A stretch of 64,000 bases of DNA, from positions 2,480,001 through 2,544,000 of the forward strand of contig NW_026946359.1 in assembly GCF_035222275.1 (NCBI RefSeq), written 5' to 3'. Below the pieces are notes generated by a model that searched no databases, had not been told where the DNA came from, and saw only the letters and a list, made by a program, of their open reading frames with translations. The position numbers and the translations under genes are program-made. The stretch is from Podospora bellae-mahoneyi (lineage: Eukaryota; Ascomycota; Sordariomycetes; Sordariales; Podosporaceae). This document shows, piece by piece, positions 36,241-47,651 of this stretch (its first letter is position 1; each line of letters opens with the position of its first letter).

Positions 36241-38646
36241 TTTGGCTGTGGTGTTGATGTTGATATTAAGACAATAAAGTGAGGGTTTGTTTACTTTAAA
36301 GAATGTGTCAAGATGGTAGCGACAGTATTATTAGGAAGAAAGATCCAACACACAGCAGACAGGCAGTACAAGACTGATGATGATGATGATGATGTTGTGA
36401 AGAGATGAGGAGAGGGAAGAGGAAAGAATGAGAGCCAAGGGGGGGGGGAAGGTTGGAAGGCGGGAGTACTAAATAGCCAGCTACGTTATTGCGGCTTGCG
36501 CCTTCGCCTCTTCGCTCTCAGCCAGCCAACACCTTTTGGTGTAGTCTCGCATCCCCATGCCACTACCATGATACCCACAAAAAAAACAAAGAGGGAGAGG
36601 CTAGGACATGCAACCCTCGGGCGGTGATGGGCGTTTGCTTGGTCTGCCAATGCGTGAATAGCTGTAGGTACCAAGGTACCCTTTGACCGTGACGACGGTA
36701 ACCCTTCTTCTCCCCCAGTCCACTCTTTTTCAAACACGAGGGGGGGGTCATCCCTCCAGTCCTCTCTTTCTCTCTCAAACGTTTCCCATTCCCTTCCCGC
36801 TCCATCCAGTCTTCGATTGGTGCGGCGCGGCACACACACACACACACACACGGCAGGGAACCCGACAGGCGGCAAGGGCTCCCTCTTCCAAGGGGGAGGC
36901 GTGAAAGATGTGGTGGTGGTTGTTGATTCTATGATTTTCTGTGCCATTTTTAAAATCCGAGCTGGGGCTCTTGTCACTCACTCCCACGCAACAGCCACGC
37001 TCTCTTCTCTGTCTTTTGCCCCGACATCTCACAACCATGATTTTTGGACTGTCCCATGTTACGCAAACTCACTCACACAGGCCCCAGGTTTGCCAGTCAG
37101 TCACTTGACATGGATTCGTTTTGGAGGGGGCAGGAAAAACAGCTTGGACAGATAATCTCCCGAGGTGAAATTGCGGGTTTCGCCAAGACAAGCCCACATC
37201 GAACTGGTCCGTGGTCCGTGGTCGATCTGCTGCTTTTCTGGGCACCAATCAGCGGGCGGGAAATCGCGTAATGGGTTGCTTAAAAGATGGGGAATGATCT
37301 TTTTCGTGTCAGTCTGTTCTGCTGTCTGTGTAACCACAGCTGAATGCTCTGCTGCTCATGTTGGCTGCATCTTCTATCTTGAGAAACTCACAGAGCCCTT
37401 CAAACATCCCATCTTCATCGAGAACAGACAAAATCCCCAGACCCTTAGCGCTGGCTCTTAGGTCAGGTCAAAGTTGTCAGGGACACTGACAGACGCATGT
37501 GAAGTCATTGGTCCGAACAGCAGCAGCACCACATGCACAAGCGTCCAGCCAAAGCGGACCGCCGGACAACCCCTGCCGAGACATTTCAGGACAAGCCACC
37601 GAGCCCCCCAGGCATGGCATCTCATGACTTTCTCATCACAGACAGCCGGAGCTGGCCAAGTCCTTGGGGATCATATCACACACCATCAAACTTCTTCTCT
37701 CTTCCACAGTCTGACAAAAACCTCAGCCCACAGGTGGAACATTCGTATACACTATAACCCTTCGTGTCCAATCCCATCGAAAATGGACCCCCTATGAGCT
37801 GGCAAAAACACCAGCCTCACAATGTCCACTCGATACGAACGTATTACTACCTCCCAAGACTAATGTAAAGCAACCTCACCTTGTAATCGAAGTCACTGGA
37901 ACATTCAACAATGATGGGCATGGCAGATACAACACCAACATTGCTCTCAGCGTTCAACATCGGACGAGTTCATCCGATGTTTTTGTTTCCCATCAGTACT
38001 GTGTTATCTCAGCCAACCCTCCCTTGCTTCAAAATGGTAGATTATGCATTCTTTGTTTTTGGACCCTCAAACCTCAGCTCTTTCTTTTTTTCCTTTTTTT
38101 TCTCTCTTCTAGCTCACTCATCCCAGCCAAAAAATACCCACCCAACCAACCCCCCTCCGCTCATTGTTCATGCACAAAAGCAGCGGATATGCATGTAGGT
38201 CCCAGCTTCTGCATACATGCATAGTGTAATGCCAACTGCCAGCATCCCCATACAATTCTCCAACAATACCAACCTCTCAAGAAAAAACTTTAAATCTTCT
38301 CAGTCGAATCAGCAAATACCCACCACCAAACCCCACAACCCCGAGTCACGTCATTACGTGGGTTTGACAAGGCTAATTAACCCTCAAACCCCTGGCCCCT
38401 GAGAGGAAATCGAGATCGCGTATCGTAGCCTTGTGGACGAGGCTCCACCGACGACGACGGGTCATTAAACTGTAAAGGGGACATCCACTTCACTTTATAC
38501 CAACCTTGCGTGTGTAGAGTTACACATTGCAGAAAACAAGTGCTGGACGAAATGTTGGCTTGATATATCAGAAGATTAATCTGCAACAATGTAAGCACCG
38601 GAATGGACAGCAATTCCATCCCACCCAATACCCCATGCCACCCTTA
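36241..38646. other. 2.4-kb gene-free region upstream of the surface protein
   Basis: No frame here has a family signature. It includes a GAT repeat near 36375-36395 and a CA repeat at 36831-36851, and pyrimidine-rich tracts at about 36720-36790 and 38075-38110. The left part should hold the promoter of the surface protein gene. The right end is the 3' side of the SDR gene at 38647. Confidence 0.5.
36831..36851. repeat. CA dinucleotide microsatellite
   Basis: About ten CA units in an intergenic region, next to a CT-rich tract at about 36760-36780. Confidence 0.95.
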
Positions 38647-39429
38647 TCACCATGGTATACGCCCCTCCTTAGCCGAGTAACTCCCCGTCTCCCCTTCCCC
38701 TCCCATCGTAGCCAACCTGACAGCATTTACCGCCCCCTCCTCCACACTCTTAAGCCCCTGAAACTTATTCAAATTCGTACTGCAATACCCCGGACAACAA
38801 ACGTTTACCTTCCACCCCTTCCCATCCCCATCCTCCCCCTCAGCCTTCTCAAACCTAATCACATAATGCAAACTGAGCATGTTCAACGCCGTCTTGCTGG
38901 CACAGTAAGCAGTATAAGTATCCACATGACAATGGTGCCCCTTGTCAGCCCTGCATGTCAAGCTCCCCATCACCGACCCCATCATCACTATCCTTTTCAC
39001 CTTGGCGGACTTCTCCATCAGGGGTATAAACGCGTCCGTGACCATGGCTACCGAGGTGACGTTTGTGTCTAGGATTATTGCCCATTTTTGACGGGGGGAG
39101 ATGTCGGGGATGTTGTCGAAGGCGTGTTCGGATATACCAGCGTTGTTGATCAACACGTCGAGGCGGCCGTGGGTGGATGAGACGTGGGATACTGCTGCGG
39201 TGATGGAGGCGTCCGAGGTTACGTCTAGGATGAGGGGTTCGACGGATAGGCCTCGAGATTTGAGGGAGCTGACTGCTTCTTCGAGCGGTTGCTTGCGGCG
39301 GCCGGTCATGATGACATGGTAGTCTTTGTGTTCGGTGGCGAGCTTTTTGGCGATTTCGAAGCCGATACCTTGGTTGGCGCCCGTGATGAGAACGATGGTG
39401 GTGTCTGGTGAGGCCATGGTTGCGGTCAT
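38647..39429 (-). CDS. Short-chain dehydrogenase/reductase
   Basis: Single exon, 260 aa, the usual classical SDR length. Cofactor motif TGANQGIG at about residues 16-23, Arg-Arg after the second strand (GRRKQPLEE) suggesting NADPH, structural NNAG at about 91-94, catalytic Ser in MMGSVMGS, and the catalytic Tyr-x3-Lys as YCASK at about 172-176. The PG motif (CCPGYCSTNLN) follows. It resembles the carbonyl-reductase-like fungal SDRs, but the substrate cannot be told. A second in-frame ATG at 39417 has a better start context and may be the real start (256 aa). Tandem with sld5, 404 bp apart. Third codon positions switch from C-rich to G-rich near 38990. Confidence 0.92.
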   Translation of the reverse strand: MTATMASPDTTIVLITGANQGIGFEIAKKLATEHKDYHVIMTGRRKQPLEEAVSSLKSRGLSVEPLILDVTSDASITAAVSHVSSTHGRLDVLINNAGISEHAFDNIPDISPRQKWAIILDTNVTSVAMVTDAFIPLMEKSAKVKRIVMMGSVMGSLTCRADKGHHCHVDTYTAYCASKTALNMLSLHYVIRFEKAEGEDGDGKGWKVNVCCPGYCSTNLNKFQGLKSVEEGAVNAVRLATMGGEGETGSYSAKEGRIPW

Positions 39430-39833
39430 GAGCTCCGGACGGTGAGTGAGGTGAGTGTGTCGACTCGGTCTGTCGAATCAGTGGTGTGGGTGATAGTAAG
39501 GTGGCGATAAATATAGTCGTCGAGCTTGTCTGCGCATCATGGTTTTATCATGAATCTTAAATCCGGATACGTATTGGGGTATGGGGAGCTCCGGAGATAA
39601 GCTCTCGTCCGCCAATTCACCCCCTTTATTGGTCTGAGCCTCCGGCAGCTTCCTTATGTTGGAAACAGCCCAACTGCTGCCTCACCGTGACGGTGTCCGG
39701 AACGGAGCAAAGGCCGGCGTCCTTATGTCCGTCACACAGAGCCGAGTCCTGGTTGCGGTTGAAATATCGCAAGATCACCACCACACAGTACATGCGTTCA
39801 CGCGATGCTGCCCTCTCTTGAGCGTTTCCAAAA
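39430..39833. other. Intergenic, SDR promoter and sld5 3' region
   Basis: 404 bp between two minus-strand genes. No motif could be assigned; short frames here are not supported. Confidence 0.5.
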
Positions 39834-40580
39834 TCACACCAGTTCTGCGCTTCCATTTTCTACCAGGGTCTTTGCATCGGCCCATCGCAAAATGACGATA
39901 TCGCTTTCTCGCCCGTCCATGGCACCGTCCGAGTCAACACCGCGCCCTTCGACCAAAGTGTCCTTTAGCAGCCTGATGAACACGGCCGACTCAAGATCTG
40001 GAGTTTCCACCATGTTGATACCCGCCGAGTCGTTGAGGTTTTGCAAGGCTGAAGGAAAGGAAGAGAGGAACGACGAGAGGTAGTGGTTGTGAAGAAGAGC
40101 CTGGTGACGGGTCGCATAGGCTAGCTCCATTTCGGAAAGTCGGGCTCTCAGCGCGTCGGTCGAGAGGTAGTGTAGAGTGTGTCTGTCTATCTTTGAAATT
40201 CGAGCGCGGAGGTAGCTCCGAACGAGGTACTTGAAGCGCTCCAGTTCGGTTTGTATGACGATGAGAGCAAAGTTGGTCTTGGGGTCCATGTCGCCGGTCA
40301 TCTCCTCGACCTTTTCGATCTGGCGCTTGATACTATCATTGACGCGTTCGAAGAGGCCATCTGCCGGCCAGCTGCAGGTGTCAAAAAAAAAACCGCCAGG
40401 TTAGCAACGGACAGTTCGGCGACTGTTACTTTGTTGGAAGATGTTGTTTGCATACGGGAGAAGCTCGGGCGCTGATCGCTCGGCAATCCAGGCACGCGTT
40501 AACTCTTGAAGATTACGCTTTTCTTGTGGCACGGCATGGAAGGTCGGGTCGACTTCCCTAAGGATGTCGTCGATGTCCAT
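39834..40580 (-). CDS. sld5: GINS complex subunit Sld5
   Basis: GINS (Sld5, Psf1-3) joins Cdc45 and MCM2-7 in the replicative helicase. Exons 40580-40456 and 40371-39834 with an 84-bp GT-AG intron; the join reads [14 protein letters not shown], total 220 aa, matching the usual Sld5 length. The N-terminus [11 protein letters not shown] and the segment [19 protein letters not shown] are typical of the helical A-domain; [31 protein letters not shown] is the central conserved helix pair (recognised from positions ~85-115). The C-terminal B-domain is the small beta fold ending in [23 protein letters not shown]-like sequence. The first exon has 41 codons. Divergent from the Cys-rich membrane protein gene. 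Confidence 0.94.
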
Positions 40581-41600
40581 GGTCGGAGGTGTTACAGATA
40601 CAGGGAGGGAATTCGGTCAGGGGAGTTCGTCAGCAGCAGCAGGTGCTTCGCAATGCAGCTTCCAGGCCCTTGGTTGACTTTCATGTCTGGCACCCTTTTT
40701 CCAAGTTCTCGGCGTCGGAGGGGTTAGCGCGGGGCACCCTACCCACTCCAAAGAGGAGGTGGGCCCATTGGGCGATCGGGATGGGGCCAAGCTCCATCCG
40801 ACGACGGCTCATCCCGCTCGTCCCTGGCACGTAGCCGGGCGCTCCAACAGCAAACAGCATTCAGCAACAATCTGATTGTCGTCAACTTGTTGAAGATACA
40901 GTACTGTCATGAGTGAGATCATACGATAATCCCAAATTCTAGAAGCAATTTGTCCAAGCCCGCCTTCTCCGCGCTCTCCGAAAACATGGCTGCTTCCACA
41001 CCACTTCCACAAAGCCACCGATCGAGCTTCAGCTGCAGAGGTCGGAGAAGGATGAACAATGCCCTTGTGTGAGAGGTCCAAATCAGTCGCACAGCCTTAC
41101 AACGCAGATGCGCCGATACTCCAACCAGTCACCAACCCGGCCAACTTCAGCCAGATGCATCCGGCGAGACGGACTTGCGTCTTTATCTCTGCCAGACCAG
41201 TCGAGTCAGGCCTTGGCAGTCCTCGGCCTGCAGCACTTGGTACCCCAGCTACTTGCTGAGCATCGAGATCCCGTATACCAAAGTGTGTAGCTTTGTTTAC
41301 TCCCCCACTTGGATGGGCTGGGTCGGCCAGGCTGTGGCCACTTGCTGCCGACCATAGCTTGGTGGGTGAAGTCGGTGTGGGAATGGCAGCAGCAGCCACA
41401 AAACCACAATGTCTCAGGCGTCGATTTGTTGTCTTCTGACGCGGTGCCCACCAGGCTAAGGTAGTTCGCTGTGTACAACCCGGAGCCTATCCTCGAGCAA
41501 CACGGCATCCGGCTAGACTAATGAGCAAACTCATGACCTCTGGGCCTTCCCATCTCTCGTCCCTTTTGATCTGGGAATCGCATCATGGTATGCTATCGCC
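40581..41600. other. Divergent intergenic region, sld5 / Cys-rich protein
   Basis: 1.0 kb between divergent start codons. Small open frames on both strands lack any family signature. No clear MBF-type site was seen close to the sld5 start; an ACGCGT at about 40495-40500 lies inside sld5 exon 1. Confidence 0.5.
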
Positions 41601-43339
41601 ATGTCGTCCGTCTTAGGCCGGCTGCCTGCTCTCATCACAATTCTATTCTTGGCACTTGCCGTCAGTCAAGCCTTATGCTTCATTGCGGCAGATGATGATT
41701 CCGAGGCCGATCTGACCCGGTACATGGCAATACGGAGCGATCCCGTCCCCGGTACACCCGCTTTACTCGGTCTTACGGAGCATATCTTCGGCGTTGGAAG
41801 ACGGGACTGCCTCGCGAATGGGACAAACTTTTGCTTCGACAATAATGTCGATTCATGTTCCGGTTGTGGGAATTGCTGTCGTGACGGTGATCGAAAGTAC
41901 TGTTGTGCCGCTGGACGACCATGTTGTGGATCGGGATGCTGTTTGGCTGGCCAGATATGTTCTCCCAAGGGGGGTTGCGTCTCGTCCGTGTAAGTCATAA
42001 TACCATTCACAACCGGAACATAGAATTAACCTTTTGAGTAGGGAGACGGTGACGATTACCAAGACTATCTTTGAAACCACCACCCGAATCGCAACACAGC
42101 GAGCTACCATCCTTGTGGTCAAGATCGAGTCTTCCACCGTTGTATCGACAGTTGATGTGACTGTCTCGAGCGCTGACACCCAGACCAACATCGTCTGGAA
42201 GACTGTGACCATCACTGCTCCTCCAGCCAAACGATCTGCCGTGCTGCTGGAAGTGCCGCATTCTAACAGAAACAACCATCCATTCAAGGTTCCGTCCATC
42301 ACCAGGCTCTTCATCTCTCTGGTGCTTGAGAAAAACTCTTCAGGCAGTAGAAACAAACGGCGAGGAGGCGTTGGCGGACTTATACCGAGACAAAATCCTT
42401 CAACAAGCACCATCACCAAGTTTGTCACAGAAATCGCCGACGTCGTTAGTACGACCTCGACGACTGTCATGGCTCAGACAACGTCAACCTTTGTGACGAC
42501 AGTCTTTCAAACAAACACTCGGTATGGAATCAACCACCTCGGGCGATCTGCTGCTCGGATGCTAATCTTTGACTAGAGTCCTCCACGCCCTCGCAACCGT
42601 TGTCGAGACCTCCACCCTTACCATAACCTCCAGGCCCCCGGTAGTCCAAACAATAACCACAACCGCCAGTCTAATCCTCCCACCCCTTATAACTTCTACC
42701 GATGTTTCTTCTACACCATCCACAGCTTCATCACCAACCACCACCTCCACCCCAGCACGCTCTCAGTCACTCCCCACAACAACAATAGCAGGCATCGCAG
42801 CCGGCACCAGCGTCCTAGCCCTCGTTCTTGCGGGTCTAGTCATCTTTTTCATCCGCCGCCGCCGCTACCAAACCCAACGCCCAGCCTCGGCCCTCTTCCC
42901 CTTTGACCCCAACGATCCCGAGCATGACTACCAAAAGACGATTCCCACGACAACCGTCACAGCGGAACCGACTCTACCGAGGATATTACCTCACTTTGCC
43001 CCAGCAGCACCGGCTCATCACCACTCCCAGCCACCTGCTCTGACACCAGCGTATCAATATCCGCCGCAGGACCAGCAGCAGCAGCACAGGAGGAACAGCT
43101 CGGGGTTCACGACGCTGGTGGGGACGCCGCCTGGGAGCACGGGGAGTAGTAGTGCTGTTCTTGCCAAAGGTAAGGCAAAGGAGTACAGAAAATCAGGCTC
43201 GTCGTCGTCACCGCCGCCGATTGCTGAGGTTCAGGGGAGTGAGGTGCCTGTTGAGGGGGCGGTGGAGGTAGAGGGGAGTCCAGTTGGTTGTTCTGGGTCT
43301 GGATCGAGGAATGGGGGGGGAAGGGGGTCGATGGGTTGA
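41601..43339 (+). CDS. Secreted-side Cys-rich, Thr/Ser-rich single-pass membrane protein
   Basis: Exons 41601-41989, 42042-42521 and 42577-43339, introns of 52 and 55 bp (GT-AG), total 543 aa. Residues 1-25 are a signal peptide. A compact module at about 70-127 has 14 Cys with four CC pairs (NCC, YCC, PCC, GCC) ending in GGC. Then comes a Thr/Val/Ser-rich stretch (about 130-390) likely to be O-glycosylated, with RxxR-like basic sites (SRNKRRGG near 245). One transmembrane helix at about 393-416 is followed by RRRR, so the C-terminal ~130 residues, rich in Pro, Gln, Ser and Gly, face the cytosol. The layout resembles fungal wall sensors (Mid2/WSC-like) but the Cys module is not WSC. Function unknown; a wall-stress sensor is a guess. 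Confidence 0.85.
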
Positions 43340-44660
43340 GTTTTTTCTTTCTCTTTTTCTTGGATATAAAAGGGGTTGGTTCGCTGCCTGGTGCAGAGAT
43401 TAGGAGTGTGAGACTGTGGGGGGATTGATTGTTTTTGTTTTGTTTGCTTTGGATTTTTGTTTGGGGCTTGGATGATACCACTTTTTCGCTCGCTTTGTTG
43501 ATGGTTTAAATGGTAAAAATGAGGGGAATATGGGAAAAGTCTACAAGGATTTTTATCAGGGTTATTATTATGGTATTGATACCATTGGTTAATATTGGAG
43601 AGATGGGGGTCTGCTATCTATGAGTTTATGATGTCGCATTGTCAAATAGGAAGGTTTTATCGAGATGTAGCTGCTTGGGCTAGGTTGGTGGAATACGTTC
43701 GCTAATATTCAGCATGGTTGTTTGCATTTACCAACCCTTCTCGTGTGTTTTCCCCCATCACATGGGGGTGATATATCTGCTTTCTCATGTCGACATCTTA
43801 ATAACCTGCCACGCTGAATGTAAACAATGTCCAAGTGCCAGCAGTTCTTGACTCCGAATTGGGACACGGTGAGCATCTTTCGAAGTCGAGTTGGTGAAGA
43901 CAATCTTTGACGGCCTCCTGGGTGTAGTTGGCGAGATAGGTTAAGGATTGGAGATCCCGTTGCTTACCTAGTCACGCTATTACAAGATGAAGCTTCGAGG
44001 GTACCTATGTAATCCGTCCCCCCCTTTTCTTGGAAAGCGGACCCACCGTGAAAGCTTACGGTAGGCAACATAAAAGTGATCAATAGACCATAAGAGAGAG
44101 AGAAAAAAGAGTTATATACTATCCCTACTCCTAGTCCGACTACTCCCAGCACAAAGTCCCAAAACATATCCCTACTCTTATTACACTTATACAATAATAC
44201 AAATTCCCATTTCAACAAAAATTCAAAAGAATTCCACAACCAACCCCCCACCCTCTTCTCTTCAACCCTCCTCAACTTCCCTTCTTCTTCCCCATGTCAA
44301 CCTTTATTCTCAACAACTTCTCCTCTACCCTTCCCAGACCAACATATTAAAAAAAAATCCCAAAAAAAAGACATCACTATAAATTGACTCATGGGTGGGG
44401 CGTGATTGGTAGTAAAAAAAAAAAAAAAACTAAGAACATTAACTTCATTATTCCTTTGGGAAAATAATGACAATAATGAAAGAAAGACCCCCTCACCCGC
44501 CCTCCTAATGAAGTGTCCAGAAATCAGAAAAAGTTGCCATGAAAACGATTGTCCGTAAATGACTCCAAAACCATCAAAATCCAAAAACAAGTCCGCTGGC
44601 TGTGACCCGCCCACAAGAAAAATAAACGAATGCTTCACCCTAGAGCACTAAATGGCTCTG
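43340..44660. other. Convergent 3' region, Cys-rich protein / palF
   Basis: 1.3 kb between convergent stop codons. It is AT-rich, with a 16-A run near 44415-44430 and other A/T runs. Short frames (for example 43964-44275 minus, 44297-44638 minus) are compositional and not called. A noncoding transcript is possible but nothing supports it. Confidence 0.5.
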
Positions 44661-47242
44661 TCACCTCTCATATCTCGGCAGTTCCTCCCTCACCGCATCC
44701 ACCGGCCCTCTCCCCACCCCCGGCGAAGCCCCTGCATAAGAAAAATGCCTCCCGTAATCCTCCTCCTCATCATTAATCACCGGCGCCGTCGGCTCAAAAT
44801 CCGCCACCGCAGCAGGCGCTATTGGTGGTGCACTCGGCGGTATTGACGAACCACTAGGTCCCGCCATGGCGTTATCATCGTAATCCTCCGGGAACTCCGG
44901 CGGCGCGCTCGCCTCGGCAAGCAACCGTCGCCGCTCAAGCTCTTGTTTATCCTCTGTCGAGTTCATCACCGCACCACCCGAGAGCTCTTCCAGTGTGGGC
45001 GCCGACGGTGGTTCTTCTTGTGGCGACTCGGCAGGGAAGGCAAGATCAGGAGGTGCCGAGGGCGTGTCGTCAGCTTCGTAGATGTTTTCCCCGTTGACCA
45101 CGTCGCTAGAGTTAGACGGGCCGGCGGCAACAGGTGCGCCTGGCGGTTGGCTGGGAAGTAACCTCTGCTCGGCGCGTCTGATCCTTTCCTTCTCGTCGAG
45201 CGAGCTCTCGTCAGGGACGTCTGGGGGTGGTATGTAATGCGGAACTGGCGGCGGTGGTTGCGGTTGGGCCGGGACCGTCTCCCAGTAGGGAATCTGCTGG
45301 GTGGATTGGGCAGGATATGGCGTAGGAAACGGGGGGTAATCCTGCGGGTAGGCCGATTCTGGTCCGTAGCCTCCTGGCTCATGTGATGTAGGCCACGGGT
45401 GAACATGGTCCGGGGCCTGATTGTGATAATCACTTTCGCGCACTGACACAGTTCGGACCGGCGACGGCAGTTTCGACAGACCTTTTGCCTTGAGCCTTTC
45501 ACTGTCTGTCGTCCCAACAATAACCTCAAACAACACGGAGATGACGCCCTTTTCTCGACGGAGCCTATCCGTGTCGATAATGCTGGATCCCCATGTTGCG
45601 ACGGAAGGTGAGCCGGTGTCGTGGGCACTGGATGTCGGGCCCAGAGGGACCCCAGGAATGCTCATTCGCAACCCAGAAGCTACCTTGTTGCCTTGAATCT
45701 GGCCGGCAAGCTTCCCTCCTAAATCAACCAATACCTCGATGTGATATTGAAATTTGATCATCTCATAAGGGACGCCCTTGATGGTTGGAAATACGTCCTC
45801 GGGAACCCTGATCAGAGTTGTGAAGCTGGCGCTCATGGTGGCTGGGTCAATCCAGAGAGGGTTGATAGCCTGGGAAAGGTCTTTCCGAAAGACACTGCAA
45901 GAGCCGGCCGACGAAAGGGATAGACCTCCCAGCCCAGTTTTCGACTTGGGATAAATCTCTTCCTTCTCAGAGCGGCTTTGGCTTTGCGATAGTTCCCTAG
46001 AAAGTACACCTGTGGGAGCTGAGTCTATGCGACCGAGCCTGTAGAGAGTGACTATCACACCGTGCATGCTTTTTAGTTGGCGGATGTGCTGCACCGAGAT
46101 CTTGATGGGAACCACATCTCCAGGAAGGCAGCCACCTTTTAGCAACTCTACTGTCGCTGTGATGGTCCGGTCCTTCAGTGCCGGACCCTTCTTTCCACCC
46201 TGCGATATGACCGACGGTGTTGTATACATTATGTCGCCGTTCCTGCTTGGGGTGGTACTGCTGGTGTGGGCGCTATCGCCGCTGATGCTGCGGACGTCGC
46301 TTTGTAACGGTCCCGGGCCATCGTTAGCTGGTGGGCCATGCCCTTGATCATCGCCAAGGACGGACAAGGAGCCCTCGGTAGAGTTCTCATTTGGCCGAGT
46401 CGAGTCCAAATCGGATGACCGTTCTGGTGGATCGTGTGAAACGGTGGTGGCGGCCTTTTCTAATGTGGGCCCAGGTTGCTTCTTCTTCCGTGGACGTTTT
46501 GATATTGGTTCTAGGTAGATAGTACGCGACGGTGGCGGTTTAAGAGGACCAATATCGACCCTTTCGATGAGATGAATTGGGCACTCAACAGCCGACCTCT
46601 GGTCTATTTTGGTAGTGATGGATGGCGGACGTGTCAAAGTCGCAGTGATCCTGTAGGAAATAGTGCCACGCTCAAACTATGTAGATATATCAGCCAATAG
46701 CTCGCCCTTGATGGAAATTGCACACGTACATCGATACTGCTAGGAAGCCCCTTTGAGGGAAATAACAGTTCAAAGTTGAATTCGTAGCGGCCCGGCTCGA
46801 GCCGGCCATCGGCGCTGAGTGTTTGCTCGTCCTCAAACAAATTGACGCGCCCAACACTGTGGCTCTTCTGGCGCGCGCCGCGGCCAGTGTTTGTTGGAAT
46901 CTCGGCGGGATTGACAATCGGCTCATTGGCGGGCGCACCTGGGCCCTTGTATACGCGTACGAAGCCGTGCAATGCCACGGTCAAATGGGTGATTCGGACG
47001 GGCTTGACGACGGTAAGGATCACGGCGCCCAACACATGGTCTCCAGCGCCATACTTGCGGTAGGGCTCGGCCGGGCGGATGTGGAAATCGGTGATGTGAC
47101 GGGCGCGTTGGCGGAGGGGGAGGCTGAGGCGGGAAAAGAAGGACCGGCGCGATGAAGATGTGTCGTCAACCGATGTCGAGGCTTGCGCGGACACCAGGGC
47201 AGAGGCGGCGGCGCGGTTGTCGGCGGACTTGGAATAGCCCAT
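44661..47242 (-). CDS. palF: pH-response arrestin PalF/RIM8
   Basis: Arrestin-like adaptor that links the plasma-membrane pH sensor PalH to ESCRT in the alkaline pathway that activates PacC. Exons 47242-46730 and 46676-44661, 53-bp GT-AG intron (phase 0), rebuilding LPSSIDFERGTISYRIT; total 842 aa. The N-terminal arrestin domain is at about 50-230 (DFHIRPAEPYRKYGAGDHVLGAVI-like start; VTLHGFV-type strand), the C-terminal arrestin domain at about 330-530 (GGCLPGDVVPIKISVQH). Both are separated by a charged, Ser-rich linker. The C-terminal tail is Pro-rich, with EKERIRRAEQRLLPSQPPG and four P-S/T-A-P motifs (coded between about 44775 and 45070) that could bind the ESCRT-I subunit Vps23. Family assignment rests on the arrestin pair plus this tail. 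Upstream DNA has a cluster of GCCAAG cores. Confidence 0.88.
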
Positions 47243-47360
47243 CTATGCTTTGCTGTGCTGTGACTGCTGAGCATCCAGCACGGGGCAATTGTGTGCGACG
47301 GGGCAGAGGTTGTCGAGACGGACAGGACCAGGTATGCTGTCGGCCGAAACAGTACGGGAC

Positions 47361-47394
47361 GGGCGATGGGCGATGGGCGATGGGCGATGGGCGA
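47361..47394. repeat. GGGCGAT tandem repeat, 4.9 units
   Basis: Four perfect 7-bp units and a partial fifth, about 120-150 bp upstream of the palF ATG. With the nearby G13 run, the plus strand here is strongly G-rich; in palF orientation it is C-rich. Confidence 0.95.
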
Positions 47395-47577
47395 CCGGGT
47401 CAGGTCGCGAGAAAGCGTGCCAGAGGAGGTTCGTGGGGGGGGGGGGGCGTGGTGTCGGCGTGTCGTCGTCCCATGCGGCCGCACGTCGGCTCGCGGCGAT
47501 GATTCACTCGGGGCTGTCCTCCTCCTTTTCCTTGAAGTTGATCTTTCACGTCGAGGGGCTGTCTTCGAATCCAAAAG

Positions 47578-47651
47578 GCCAAGAGTTCGTGGTTGATGAG
47601 CTTCGGGTTGCATATGCCAAGGCTGTCTGGCTGGCTGCTTGGCTTGCCAAG
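47578..47651. promoter_or_regulatory. Cluster of four PacC-type GCCAAG cores upstream of palF
   Basis: GCCAAG at 47578-47583, 47616-47621 and 47646-47651 on the plus strand, and its inverse CTTGGC at 47638-47643. The last two form an inverted pair separated by two bases. GCCARG is the core bound by PacC/Rim101. The cluster is 336-410 bp upstream of the palF start codon. In yeasts RIM8 itself is under Rim101 control, so feedback is plausible. Binding is inferred. Confidence 0.5.

Noticed and set aside
16004-40580. TERT, cdc6 and sld5 as a replication gene cluster
   Set aside because: They are separated by unrelated metabolic and secretory genes, in mixed orientation, with no shared promoter. 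I see no basis for a functional cluster.
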